Assembly: GCA_026986575.1 (NCBI GenBank)
Contig: JALSOH010000004.1
Location: 784,693 to 848,692 of the forward strand
Length of the DNA: 64,000 nucleotides
Source of the DNA: Thermoproteota archaeon
GTDB taxonomy: Archaea > Korarchaeota > Korarchaeia > Korarchaeales > Korarchaeaceae
Direction of reading: 5' to 3'
Shown one piece after another: positions 35,303 through 44,327 of this stretch. The position numbers and the translations under genes were made by a program. The notes under the pieces were generated by a model, which was given only the letters and a program-made list of their open reading frames with translations, was not told the origin of the DNA and searched no databases. The stretch's first letter is position 1; the number at the start of each line of letters is the position of its first letter.

Positions 35303-35648
35303 GTCTAGAGTCCTAATGGAGGAGGCAGAGAAGGACTTGGAGCACGGTTCTTACAACAAGGCCGTGTCCGCTTCCTACTTCGCCACTAGGTTACTGGTAG
35401 AGCATCTGATAAGGGGTTTGAAGACCTCAAAGGACGACAAGATAGCTAATGCCCTCCAAAGGCGATTGGAGGAGAGGATAGGGGAGGAGAGAGCTCGAGA
35501 TATAAAGGAGAGGTACCTCAAGCTCTTCATGAGGAGGAAGATCGCTGATCACAAACCCTATCTCTTCTCGAAGGACGAGGCGGAATGGACGGTGTTGGAA
35601 GCTAAGAGGCTGATGGAGGAGATAATGGAGGCCCTCTCCCCGAGGTGA
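35286..35648 (+). CDS. HEPN-domain protein (toxin-type)
   Basis: 120 residues from ATG 35286 (17 codons shorter than the longest frame, which would overlap the MNT gene more). MEEAEKDLEHGSYNKAVSASYFATRLLVEHLIRG is a HEPN helix pair and RRKIADHKPY supplies the RxxxxH ribonuclease motif near the C-terminal helix. HEPN proteins cut RNA and are restrained by their MNT partner, here directly upstream. The Mo-enzyme gene starts at the next base after its stop. Confidence 0.78.
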   Translation: MSKLVKSRVLMEEAEKDLEHGSYNKAVSASYFATRLLVEHLIRGLKTSKDDKIANALQRRLEERIGEERARDIKERYLKLFMRRKIADHKPYLFSKDEAEWTVLEAKRLMEEIMEALSPR

Positions 35649-37616
35649 ATGCTTAAGTCCTGTTGGAACCTCCCAACCCAGATGAAAGTCGCTTGCCAGA
35701 GGGACTGCCTTGACGGCTGCGTTCTAATCTTGGAGGGCGAGGGTTCTGAGGCCTCGGTGCGGGGCGATCCCGATCATCAGGTCACTAGGGGGTTCACATG
35801 TCCTAAGGCCCTGAACTTTCCCCGCTACTATTCTAGCGGAAGGAGAGTCCTCTACCCACATATCAGGACCGTAAATGGGTTCAAGAGGGTGAGCTGGGAC
35901 CAAGCTCTGGATTTAATCGCCTCCAAGCTCAAGGAGGTGGTGAGGGAACATGGCCCACAGGAGATCCTCGTATTCAACTACTCTGGCAACACGGGACTAA
36001 TAAACTTCAACTATCCGCTCAGGCTTGCCTACGCCCTCAACGCCTATCGGGTGCATTACACGATATGTGACGAGGCTGGTGAACTTGCGCTGGAGCTTCA
36101 CTACGGCATGCGCTACGGGGCCTTTCCGGAAGACCTTGAAAGGGCCGAGATGGTCGTGGTGTGGGGTGCAAACCCGGCCTCGTCCAGCGTGCACGCCTAT
36201 CGCATCTTGGTAGACCTGAAGGTCAGGGGAGTGCCCATCTGGGTGATCGATCCTAGAAGGACGAGAACATCTCTGCTGGGGAATTACGTCAGGATAAAAC
36301 CGGGAACTGATTCCTTACTGGCTGCAGGCATCTCTTGGTATCTGATAAATGAGATCGGCGTGGACGAGGACTTCATATCGAAATACACGGTGGGCTTCGA
36401 GGAGTACTCGCGACATATCTCCAAGTACACTCCCGAACTCGTGGAGAAGGTTACCGGAGTTCCCAAGCGGATAGTAAGGGAACTGGCAGAAGAATACGCT
36501 GAGCTTAAGCCCAGCGTCACGTATATCGGTGTGGGAATGCAGAAGACCAAGTATGGAGCTGAAGCTGTCCGCATCATCTCCCTAATACCTGCGCTGGTGG
36601 GAGTTCACAGAGGTTTCTTCTTCTGCAACTCCTCTCGGGACTTCGACACCGCTTACCTGCAGGCCAGGCATCTGGGGGAGGACAGGAGGGTCAACATGCT
36701 GGACGTTCCCTCCATGCTCTCCTCAGGTCGCTTCAAGTTCCTCTACATCTACAACTCAAATCCCGCAGTTACCCTACCTAGGTCAGACCTCTTCCGAAAG
36801 GGCATGAGGAGGGAGGACTTGTTCTCCGTAGTGCACGATGTGATGTGGACTGAAACGGCGGAGCTGGCTGATGTAGTACTCCCAGCCACTGGGATGTTCG
36901 AACAGGAGGATTTCGTCGCCAGCTGGTGGCACCCCTATCTCGCTTACTCCCCCAAGGTCTGGGAGCCACTTGGGGAAAGCAGGCCTAATTGGTGGGTTGT
37001 CCAGGAACTGTCCAAGAAGCTTGGGATAGAGACGCCTGAATTCAAGGAGGATCCCATCCGAGCTTTCGAAGGGGCTGTGAAGGGAAGTATGATGCTCAGG
37101 GTTCCCGTTGAGGAGGTGATGAGGAGGGGTTATGTGAGGCTGGAATACCCGCCGAAGCACGAGTACCAAACCCCCTCCGGCAGGATAGAATTCTACAGCA
37201 GCACAGCGGAGAGGCTTGGCTATTCTCCCCTTCCGGTCTTAGAGTGGGAGGAGGTCGATCTCGACTACCCATACGTCCTCATCACTAGTTCGGTTCCGAA
37301 GAGGACATCCTCGCAGGATGCCATGCCGAGGGATCTCCCGGTGAGGGATCACGTTCACATCAGTTGTGAAGATGCCAGCAAACTGGGACTGAAATCAGGG
37401 GATCTGGTCCTCATTCGCTCCCCGTGGTCCGAAGCTATCTCAACGGTCGAGATCGACGATTCCCTCCCTAGCGGAGTATTATGGGCTAGGAGATCAGCCA
37501 AATTCATCAAGGGCACGGTCAACGATCTCCTGCAGGATGAAAAGCAAGTCATAGCCGGTGGAAACTCGCTCAACAGCAGCAGGGTATCGATTGAGGTGCT
37601 GGTCAGTGGGAGTTAA
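35649..37616 (+). CDS. Cytoplasmic molybdopterin oxidoreductase (DMSO-reductase superfamily)
   Basis: 655 residues. A [4Fe-4S] motif C16-x3-C20-x3-C24-x26-C51 starts the protein and there is no twin-arginine signal, so it is cytoplasmic. TICDEAGELALELHYG contains the likely Mo ligand Cys, VVVWGANPASSSVHAYR and IWVIDPRRTRTS bind the cofactor, and YVLITSSVPKRTSSQDAMPR starts the C-terminal molydopterin-binding domain. Substrate unknown. ATG 35649 abuts the HEPN stop; ATG 35682 is a shorter alternative just before the first Cys. Unlike the exported enzyme at 17.5-20 kb, this gene is intact. Confidence 0.88.
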   Translation: MLKSCWNLPTQMKVACQRDCLDGCVLILEGEGSEASVRGDPDHQVTRGFTCPKALNFPRYYSSGRRVLYPHIRTVNGFKRVSWDQALDLIASKLKEVVREHGPQEILVFNYSGNTGLINFNYPLRLAYALNAYRVHYTICDEAGELALELHYGMRYGAFPEDLERAEMVVVWGANPASSSVHAYRILVDLKVRGVPIWVIDPRRTRTSLLGNYVRIKPGTDSLLAAGISWYLINEIGVDEDFISKYTVGFEEYSRHISKYTPELVEKVTGVPKRIVRELAEEYAELKPSVTYIGVGMQKTKYGAEAVRIISLIPALVGVHRGFFFCNSSRDFDTAYLQARHLGEDRRVNMLDVPSMLSSGRFKFLYIYNSNPAVTLPRSDLFRKGMRREDLFSVVHDVMWTETAELADVVLPATGMFEQEDFVASWWHPYLAYSPKVWEPLGESRPNWWVVQELSKKLGIETPEFKEDPIRAFEGAVKGSMMLRVPVEEVMRRGYVRLEYPPKHEYQTPSGRIEFYSSTAERLGYSPLPVLEWEEVDLDYPYVLITSSVPKRTSSQDAMPRDLPVRDHVHISCEDASKLGLKSGDLVLIRSPWSEAISTVEIDDSLPSGVLWARRSAKFIKGTVNDLLQDEKQVIAGGNSLNSSRVSIEVLVSGS

Positions 37617-37680
37617 CGAATTTCCCGCAAGAATCCTAGGAAGGATTATCATATTCCTCCCCCTCATTTTTGGGATTATC

Positions 37681-38937
37681 ATGAAGGTAAGCGATTTACT
37701 TAAGGGAGAAGTACCCGTTGGGAGAGCAGTCGAGCTCGAGGGAACTATAATTGAGATACTTCCGTCCTTCTCGCTCGGAGACATAGTTTATGAGAGGTTC
37801 TCATTGGAGGACGGTACGGGACAGCTCACTGTGATCCTACCCGCATCACCCAAGTACTTCCTCCCCGACGACAAGGTGAAGGTGAGGGGAAGGGTCAGAC
37901 CCTGCCCGTACGCCCCGTCAGTGACCTGTTTGGAGACATCGGGGGACGACATCGACATCTTGGAGTGGAAGTGGATAGAACCCAGATTCAGGGAAGGAGC
38001 TGCAAAGAGAGGAGCATTCGACGTAAATGCCCTCCTCCAAGTCACCAAGTTCGACCGAGAGCTCATCAGAGGGGTGGTCGAGACCGGTCTGGACCCGCTC
38101 AGGATGAGGGAGAGATTCGAGGAGAATATTTCCTCCGGAAAAGATGTGAGGTACCTAGTAGATGCGATAGCGGCCATGACCATGTACGCCATATTCCTCA
38201 GGGATCTACCGGCGGCGAAGAGCGTTAAGACAACCCTCTACTTGCTGAGAGATTTGAAGCTCCCTGAGAGCGAGCGCAGGGTCTTGGAGCTCCTAGGGGA
38301 GATGATCGACGCCTTGGTGAGCAGAGAAGGTCTGGCCCCCTACATATCACCGCCCGAAGCCATTCAGGGGGTAGTGGAGAGGTACCCGGTGGCGGAGGAG
38401 GACGAGATAGAGGGTCTCCCGAGGCTTGGCTTTCTGGCTAAGAGGATAATAGAGGATCTCAGGGAGGGAAAGAAGGAGTTCCTGATAGTGGAGATATCCG
38501 ATGGCTCCCAAGTTATGGAGGCGAGGAAGATGGCCGAGGTAGCTGCGGGGGTCGCGAAAGCGAAGCTCTACTACATGCCAATCTCCTCACTCAGTTCGGT
38601 CGAGGGGATGGGTCAGGTGATATCGGACCTCAAGAGCATCGTGGAGGGAATCAAGCCGGATGAAAAGGTGGTTTTCTACATGGAGGGGCTTGAGCTCCTC
38701 GTTCCCAGCGAGAGGATGATGGAGATGATGAAACTCACCCCTCAAGGGGTATCAGCGGCCAAGGCGTTCAAGGCCGACCTCATGAAGACGCTGGAATCCT
38801 TATTGGATAAGGCCATCGTGGTGTCTGTGACTAGCTCAAAGGTCCTCATAGACGACGAGCTGGCCTCTAGGGCAGCCCAGATAGTCTCAGGCGAGACGGG
38901 GATGGGAATAAGTGGGGGAGGATACCCTCCCTACTGA
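37681..38937 (+). CDS. OB-fold nucleic-acid-binding protein with degenerate AAA-like C-terminal domain
   Basis: 418 residues from ATG 37681; the longer frame from 37558 would overlap the Mo-enzyme gene. Residues 12-90 look like an OB fold (GRAVELEGTIIEIL, DGTGQLTVILP, DDKVKVRGRVRPCP). The C-terminal 200 residues look like an AAA core: a hydrophobic strand FLIVEISDGSQVMEARKMAE where a Walker A would sit but without GxxxxGK(S/T), then EKVVFYMEGLELLVPSER in the Walker B place with E for the D-E pair, and a TSSKV sensor strand. I do not recognise a named family. Confidence 0.6.
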   Translation: MKVSDLLKGEVPVGRAVELEGTIIEILPSFSLGDIVYERFSLEDGTGQLTVILPASPKYFLPDDKVKVRGRVRPCPYAPSVTCLETSGDDIDILEWKWIEPRFREGAAKRGAFDVNALLQVTKFDRELIRGVVETGLDPLRMRERFEENISSGKDVRYLVDAIAAMTMYAIFLRDLPAAKSVKTTLYLLRDLKLPESERRVLELLGEMIDALVSREGLAPYISPPEAIQGVVERYPVAEEDEIEGLPRLGFLAKRIIEDLREGKKEFLIVEISDGSQVMEARKMAEVAAGVAKAKLYYMPISSLSSVEGMGQVISDLKSIVEGIKPDEKVVFYMEGLELLVPSERMMEMMKLTPQGVSAAKAFKADLMKTLESLLDKAIVVSVTSSKVLIDDELASRAAQIVSGETGMGISGGGYPPY

Positions 38938-39339
38938 TCACTCCCTCAATATGGTCATCACGGGCCTCCTAGTTGCCTTGGCCACTCTCTCCGAGATGCT
39001 CCTCCCCACGACCTTTCCCAAACCCTTTCTTCTTCTCTTGAACATGATAATCAGGTCATACTTCCCTTCCTCAGCCTCCTCGACTATGGCATCGGCCACA
39101 TCCCTCGCCTCGGCCACGACCACTCTAGTGGGGATACCCATGCTCCTCAGCTCTTGAGCTAGATCCCTCAACCACTCGGGGGTGTTCACTTCAACGTCGA
39201 GAGGCGTGGTTATGGGGACCTTCACCACGTGAAAGATGGTCAGTTCGCTCCCCCCTTCTAGTTGGGAGAGTGCCGCCACTATTTCCCTCGCATCCACCCT
39301 ATCTTTGAGGGGGAGCAGCACCTTTCTCAGCTTAACCAC
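38938..39339 (-). CDS. Universal stress protein (UspA family)
   Basis: 133 residues. VLLPLKDRVDAREIVAAL begins the fold; the last strands carry KYDLIIMFKRRRKGLGKVVGRSISERVAKATRRPVMTIL, where GKVVGRSISERV corresponds to the GSVS-type ATP-binding loop and is partly altered. It is convergent with the OB-fold gene, the stop codons overlapping by no more than a base. Confidence 0.85.
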   Translation of the reverse strand: MVKLRKVLLPLKDRVDAREIVAALSQLEGGSELTIFHVVKVPITTPLDVEVNTPEWLRDLAQELRSMGIPTRVVVAEARDVADAIVEEAEEGKYDLIIMFKRRRKGLGKVVGRSISERVAKATRRPVMTILRE

Positions 39340-39398
39340 CTCTTTTTATTCTCAGCAACCGTTTTAAGCTCTTTCTACTCCTTGAGCTCCCGGTGGAA

Positions 39399-39740
39399 AT
39401 GAGGGTTCGGGAGGATCCAACCACTTCATTCGTGAGAGGGAGCTACCGTCTCCTCATCTTAGCGTTGCTAGAAAGCTCTGTAATGCACGGTTATCAGATT
39501 TTAAAGAATTTAGAAGGGCTGACGGGACAGAAACCAAAGATAAGCACCCTCTACTCTATACTGAAGGACATGGAGAGGAGCGGACTCCTCCGCTCGAGGG
39601 TGGAGGATGCTAGGAGGATATACCAGCTCACGGAGAGGGGAAGGCAGGTTTTGGATGAGTTCAGGTCTAAGCTGGGCGAGGGGGCGCTGAGGATACTGGA
39701 GTTCATAATGAGACCTAGGACCCTCTCGTCTAATCGTTAG
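39399..39740 (+). CDS. PadR-family transcription regulator
   Basis: 113 residues from ATG 39399 (GTG 39393 possible). SYRLLILALLESSVMHGYQILKNLEG, LYSILKDMERSGLLRSRV and YQLTERGRQVLDEFRSKLGE are the PadR winged helix and dimer helix. It ends at a palindrome 39737-39755 that lies before AAA ATPase 1, so it may regulate itself or that gene. Confidence 0.88.
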   Translation: MRVREDPTTSFVRGSYRLLILALLESSVMHGYQILKNLEGLTGQKPKISTLYSILKDMERSGLLRSRVEDARRIYQLTERGRQVLDEFRSKLGEGALRILEFIMRPRTLSSNR

Positions 39741-39791
39741 AAGCGTTACTTCTAATAATTTATATATTTATCAGAACAGCAACTTCTAATG
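39737..39791 (+). promoter_or_regulatory. Operator array of AAA ATPase 1
   Basis: TTAGAAG and CTTCTAA form a perfect 7-bp inverted repeat around CGTTA (39737-39755). A TATA box follows (ATTTATATATTTA, 39758-39770). A third half-site, CTTCTAA at 39783-39789, runs into the start codon ATG at 39789. The arrangement predicts strong self-repression at the start of transcription and translation. Confidence 0.6.
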
Positions 39792-40997
39792 AGTATGCTC
39801 GAGTGGCAGAACCCTTGGTGGGGGGGGAAGAAGAGCAAGGTAGTCCTTAAATGGGAGGAAAGAAAGTACAAGTGGGTCCCCTCGTGGTTAAACGAGATAT
39901 CTCTTGAGCCGTTCTCTCTCAACTTCGTGATGGGCCCCAGGCAGGTGGGAAAGACCACGGGCCTTCACCTTCTCATAGACAGGCTTATTAAGGGCGGGGT
40001 GGAGCCACAAAGGATATTCTTCCTCGATCTGGACCTCGTATGGGATCTGGATTCCTTCAAGAGGGCTCTGGACGACTACCTGAGGATGAGAGCTTATGAG
40101 GGTCACGACTCGTCCTACATAATCTTGGACGAGGTGACTAGCTTGGAAGGGTGGTGGAGGCTTGTCAAGGGCTACATTGACCTGGGGATCTTTGACAACG
40201 ATGTGCTGATTCTCACAGGATCCTCCTCCCTGAGGGTGAAGGGGAACGCAGAGCTCTTTCCTGGCAGGATGGGTAAGGGAGTCGAGGTGGAAGCTTTGCC
40301 CCTTTCCTTTCGGGAGTTCCTCCAAGTGAAGGGGATCGAGGTGAAGAGGACCGGGAATCTAGAGAAGGATATGGTCTCACTTCTTCCGGTTAGGGAGAGG
40401 GTTAGAGGACTGTTTCGAGAGTACATGAGATTCGGGGGATATCCCCTCTCCGTAAATGAAGATCCAGCGGCCGAGGAATCCTTCATAAGATCCGTCATCG
40501 GCGAGCTGCTGAGATTGGGGAGGAACCCCTCCCTGGCCTCGGCCGTAGTGGGATCCCTGCTCAGGAAGGCTCCCTCTCCCCTGTCTTACAGCTCCATAGG
40601 CTCAGATGTGGGAATATCATACAAGACCGTCAGGGACTACTTGGAGGTGCTTAAGGGATTGATGATGATTGGGGAAGCTCCATTCATGGAGTCGGGCTCG
40701 GTAAAATGGAGAAAGGAGAGGAAATATTTCATGAGAGATCCCTTCCTCGTAAGGTCCTTGGCTGGCTGGGTGGGAGTGGATCCCTTACCCAGTGCCATGC
40801 ACGAGTGGGTCGTGCAAGAGCACCTCCTCAGGAGGTTCGGAAGAGTCTATTACTGGAGAGACGGATATGAAGTTGACGCCGTTGCCAACGGGCTCAAGGT
40901 CGAGGTCAAGGCCGGAAAGCCCCACAGAAGATATCCTAGGGATGTCCTGATCTTAGATGAGGATAACATAGCCGACTTCCTAGCGGTAATCGTCTGA
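39789..40997 (+). CDS. Archaeal AAA ATPase 1 with C-terminal DUF4143/PD-(D/E)xK-like domain
   Basis: 402 residues. Walker A GPRQVGKTT (49-57), Walker B SYIILDEV, sensor-1 ILTGSSS, a winged helix (YSSIGSDVGISYKTVRDYLEVLKGL) and a C-terminal nuclease-like part where GYEVDAVANGLKVEVKAG has the D...ExK pattern. Proteins of this layout are common and poorly studied in archaea, perhaps a mobile or defence ATPase-nuclease. It carries its own palindromic operator; two relatives of the same architecture lie at 46.7 and 56.2 kb. Confidence 0.85.
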   Translation: MSMLEWQNPWWGGKKSKVVLKWEERKYKWVPSWLNEISLEPFSLNFVMGPRQVGKTTGLHLLIDRLIKGGVEPQRIFFLDLDLVWDLDSFKRALDDYLRMRAYEGHDSSYIILDEVTSLEGWWRLVKGYIDLGIFDNDVLILTGSSSLRVKGNAELFPGRMGKGVEVEALPLSFREFLQVKGIEVKRTGNLEKDMVSLLPVRERVRGLFREYMRFGGYPLSVNEDPAAEESFIRSVIGELLRLGRNPSLASAVVGSLLRKAPSPLSYSSIGSDVGISYKTVRDYLEVLKGLMMIGEAPFMESGSVKWRKERKYFMRDPFLVRSLAGWVGVDPLPSAMHEWVVQEHLLRRFGRVYYWRDGYEVDAVANGLKVEVKAGKPHRRYPRDVLILDEDNIADFLAVIV

Positions 40998-40999
40998 TC

Positions 41000-41710
41000 C
41001 TAAGGTCTTCTGGCCTTGATGGCCACAAAAGTTCCTAAGAGAGCCCTCTTCACCTTGATAATCTCGAACTTCTCCCCAATTATGCTGGTGAATTCGGAGG
41101 TCGTTAACATGCTTCTAAAGGTTGGGTAGAGAGCCTTCCATGGCGTATCAAAGCTCCCGTATATGGGTATGGAGATAAGGGGGACCAAAGTCCTGAGGTA
41201 GAGGCCCACCAGCCAAGCGAAAGCCCTGTTGTCCGGTCTGACTAGGTCCAAGACTAGGAGCTGGCCGCCCGGCTTGAGCACCCTCCTGAACTCACTTAAA
41301 GCTCCGTAAAGGTCCCTTGCATCCCTCAAAGCATAAGCTGTTACGATGACATCTACGGAGCTGTTGGGTAGAGGTACGGATTCGAAGGTGGCCTCCAAGA
41401 AGTTTAGCTCAACGTCGCCAGCGATGCCTCTCAGATTATCGAAGGCCGCCTTCAGCATCGACGGCAGCGGATCCAAGCAGTAGAGCTTACCCTCTCTCAT
41501 CCTCTTCAGTATGTGGACTGACATGTTCCCTGGTCCACAGCCAGCGTCCAGCACTGTCATGCCATCATCCAGCGCTGCCATGCCGGCGAGGACTTTCCTC
41601 ATCCTCTCGCTGTAACCTAGAGTGATCACCCTGTTCACAGCCTCGTACTTCCTGACCGTCCTGTCCAGAGCGCTGACTATCTCCTTCCAAGTGCCGTCCT
41701 CCAAGCCCAC
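41000..41710 (-). CDS. UbiE/MenG-like SAM-dependent methyltransferase
   Basis: 236 residues. VLDAGCGPGNMSVHIL is motif I, LYCLDPLPSMLKAA the acidic post-I strand, and VIVTAYALRDARDLYGALSEFRRVLKPGGQLLVLDL the UbiE family signature. It may methylate a quinone or a lipid. Convergent with AAA ATPase 1 (2 bases apart). Confidence 0.85.
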   Translation of the reverse strand: MGLEDGTWKEIVSALDRTVRKYEAVNRVITLGYSERMRKVLAGMAALDDGMTVLDAGCGPGNMSVHILKRMREGKLYCLDPLPSMLKAAFDNLRGIAGDVELNFLEATFESVPLPNSSVDVIVTAYALRDARDLYGALSEFRRVLKPGGQLLVLDLVRPDNRAFAWLVGLYLRTLVPLISIPIYGSFDTPWKALYPTFRSMLTTSEFTSIIGEKFEIIKVKRALLGTFVAIKARRP

Positions 41711-41790
41711 GCGCCGAGCTGCCTTGAAGAGGTTAAAAGGTTATCACTGAGGAGGCCTCAAGTTTTTCTCCTCTCCGCTCGCGATCCCGT

Positions 41791-42755
41791 ATGGAGCTGC
41801 TGTACCTCTCCTACCAAGATATATCTTCCTTGAGTATCCCCCTGTCCGATATAATAAGGGTCGTGGAGAATGCGTTCCGTCAGAAGGGAGAGGGTCTGGC
41901 TGAGATGCCCCCCAAGCCGGAATTCATCCTCGACCGGACTCATTTATTCATGCGATGCCGGCTTACCTCAAGGGTAGCGATGCTGCTGGCTTGAAGTGGG
42001 TATCTGGCTATCCGGAAAATCCCAAGAGGGGTCTCCCCTACATAACTGGCCTATTCATTCTCAATGACCCTAATACTGGGGTGCCGGTAGCCGTGATGGA
42101 TGCCATGTGGATAACCGCCTATAGAACGGCTGCAGCCACGGCCGTTGCAGCCAAGTACCTAGCTAGGGAGGATAGCGAGGTCCTAGCGGTGCTGGGTTGC
42201 GGGACTCAAGGTAAGACCAATACCTTGATGCTTAGGGAGTTGCTCCCCATAAAGACCGTCTGGGCATATGACATCGATCCGAAGGCCCTCGACAGGTATG
42301 AGGAGTTCGTTAAGGAGAGGATCGATGTGGAGATCATCAGGGCCTCCTCACCCAAGGAAGCGGTGGAGCACGCCGACATTATAGTTACAGCAGGCCCGAT
42401 CCTCAAGAACCCGAATCCAGTTATAGAGGCGGACTGGGTGAGGGAGGGTGCCACCGCTGTACCGCTGGACTTCGACTCCTACTGGAAATCCTCGGCCATA
42501 GCCTCGATGGACAAGTTCTACACGGATGATGTGGATCAACTGAAGTACTACATAGAAGAAGGATGGATTCGTCCCATAGAGAGGATAGATGGAGATTTGG
42601 GTGAGGTCGTTGCCGGGAAGAAGCCCGGCAGGGAGGGAGACCACGAGAGGATAATGTCCATGAATCTGGGGCTAGCTATAGAGGATGTCGCAACGGGGAA
42701 GCTAATCTACGATCTAGCCAAGAAAAAGAGAGTTGGGAGGAAGCTTCCCCTTTGA
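41791..42755 (+). pseudogene. Ornithine cyclodeaminase / mu-crystallin family gene, frameshifted
   Basis: From ATG 41791 the N-terminal YLSYQDISSLSIPLSDIIRVVENAF (lobe 1) reads to about 41945, where a one-base shift moves the family sequence to another frame (HAMPAYLKGSDAAGLKWVSGYP from about 41950). The rest is intact to 42755: AVMDAMWITAYRTAAATAVAAKYLA, the NAD loop VLAVLGCGTQGKTNT and the end LIYDLAKK. The full length, about 321 codons, is normal. It could be an ornithine cyclodeaminase, an alanine dehydrogenase or a 1-pyrroline reductase. A sequencing error would also explain one shift. Confidence 0.8.
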
Positions 42756-43237
42756 TGCTCGGGTTAGGGGTGCCCGTCGCTAGAGTGGTCTTAGGGGTGG
42801 AGGCCTCCACCTACGGGGAGGTAGGCCTCTGCCTTGACCTCTTCTTCTCCAAGTGGGCTTCCTCCCTCGACGAGTTCGTACCCCTCTTAATACCCGAGCA
42901 GAGGTTTATGGGGGCTGTAGATAGCTCTTACCTCGAGCTCGAACCTCTTGTATCTCCTGAAGAGTTCGTTGAGAGGTTTTCGATCGCATACAGGAGGTAT
43001 GCCGAGCGAGTGAACGATCTCAGGGAGAAGCTGCTTCAGGTAAGGAGATCCTATCGATTCAATCTCCTGATTCCTCCCTCGCCGTCGCAGCTTCATGCTG
43101 AGGACATACTAGTGAAGGAGATAGGGCTGATCGAGGGTTCCGTAAGGGGGGTTAATCTAATACTTGGACTTAACGAGTGGGATAAAATCGAGGAGGTGAG
43201 CTTGACAGCGTGGCAGGATAATTCGATGCTGGCTTGA
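42755..43237 (+). CDS. Hypothetical protein
   Basis: 160 residues from ATG 42755, overlapping the TGA of the preceding gene (TGATG junction), hence translationally coupled to the ornithine-cyclodeaminase-like gene. It is soluble, with LNDLREKLLQVRRSYRFNLL-type helices and a hydrophobic beta-rich start. I do not recognise it. After its stop, another frame (RIIRCWLDVFSPRGYFRFGE) reads on for about 40 codons, so its own 3' end may be shifted too. Confidence 0.5.
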   Translation: MLGLGVPVARVVLGVEASTYGEVGLCLDLFFSKWASSLDEFVPLLIPEQRFMGAVDSSYLELEPLVSPEEFVERFSIAYRRYAERVNDLREKLLQVRRSYRFNLLIPPSPSQLHAEDILVKEIGLIEGSVRGVNLILGLNEWDKIEEVSLTAWQDNSMLA

Positions 43238-43567
43238 CGTGTTCTCTCCGAGGGGTTACTTCAGGTTTGGGGAGAGGTCTAACCTCTTAGCTACGCTGAT
43301 AAGATCAAATCCCCAGCTACGAGATTTTCTATCGTCATTGACCAATGGATAGTGCTTCTCTATTGGAGAGAGTGGCTAAATTGGAGTTATTGATCCACAT
43401 ATCAGGCAGATTTCTACAACCACGCGCCTTAATTCGATAAGATACCAGCCCACGATACTTGGCCTATGACCTCGGGAAATTTGTTAGGACATGGTGGAAA
43501 ACCCGAAGCGCGGGATCCTAAATCAAATCCAATTCATGAAGTGCCATTAAGAACAAAAGCAACGATA
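43238..43567. other. 330-base intergenic stretch
   Basis: The first 120 bases can be read as a possible continuation of the preceding protein in another frame (GYFRFGERSNLLATLIRSNPQ, ending TAG). The rest has no ORF, RNA gene or repeat that I can support and is moderately AT-rich. It lies between genes on opposite strands. Confidence 0.35.
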
Positions 43568-44242
43568 TCACTTCTCAGTTAGCCTCCTATAGATCTTCCT
43601 ACCGGTATCATTTCTCACGTATCCGCTCTCCAGAGCTGGTATCACTAGATCTGGTCGATCTGTGGTAATGGCGTCCACGCCTATTTTAGCTAGGGCGAGG
43701 GCCTGCTCCGCATCGTTCACCGTCCACACGTATGTGAGGCCACCCACCTCCTTCATCTCGCTCAGAAGGGCCTCGTCCACATAGGAGAGCTCGACTGACA
43801 GCCCGTCAGCCATCGCGTCGGCCATGACCCTAGCGGGTCTGGCTGGCCTGTCCTGTATAGACGCCAGCATCAAGTAGTTGCCCTCTAGCTCCGGTCTGAG
43901 CTTCCTGAGGATGTTGTGGTATTTAGAGCTGATCGCGACACTCCCGTCCCCGGGCAGGGAGCTGAAGATCTTGGGATCCACCTCTGGGGTCTTGAGGTCT
44001 AAGACTAGGGAGACATCCCTCTCTACGACCTCCCTCACGATCCTGTCCAGCGATTCGCCCCTAGGTTCTGGGAAAAAGATCCTCCTCAACAGGGCCTCCC
44101 TCAAGGTAGCGGGCTTTATGCCAGCTACATGCCTGACCTCGCTCCCCGTTATGTCCACCTCTACCGCATCGACTCCCAGCTGTAGGTAGAGCCTGAGCTT
44201 GGTAAGGGTGTTCGCCCTATGTCCCACTATGAGCGGACGCAT
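43568..44242 (-). CDS. Glycerophosphodiester phosphodiesterase
   Basis: 224 residues from ATG 44242, which lies about 25 bases after a TTTAAATT box (44263-44270); the upstream ATG at 44257 would be too close to it. GHRANTLTKLRLYLQLGVDAVEVDI supplies the catalytic His, Arg, Glu and Asp, LVLDLKTPE the third metal ligand, and YVWTVNDAEQALALAKIGVDAITTDRPDL ends the TIM barrel. It hydrolyses glycerophosphodiesters of lipids. No signal peptide, so cytoplasmic. Confidence 0.88.
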   Translation of the reverse strand: MRPLIVGHRANTLTKLRLYLQLGVDAVEVDITGSEVRHVAGIKPATLREALLRRIFFPEPRGESLDRIVREVVERDVSLVLDLKTPEVDPKIFSSLPGDGSVAISSKYHNILRKLRPELEGNYLMLASIQDRPARPARVMADAMADGLSVELSYVDEALLSEMKEVGGLTYVWTVNDAEQALALAKIGVDAITTDRPDLVIPALESGYVRNDTGRKIYRRLTEK

Positions 44243-44327
44243 CCAAGGGGCGTGCATCCTAACAATTTAAACGTGCCTGAGCCAGCCAGAACTGGGCCGG
44301 GAAATCACATGGGAAGAGAAAAACTAT

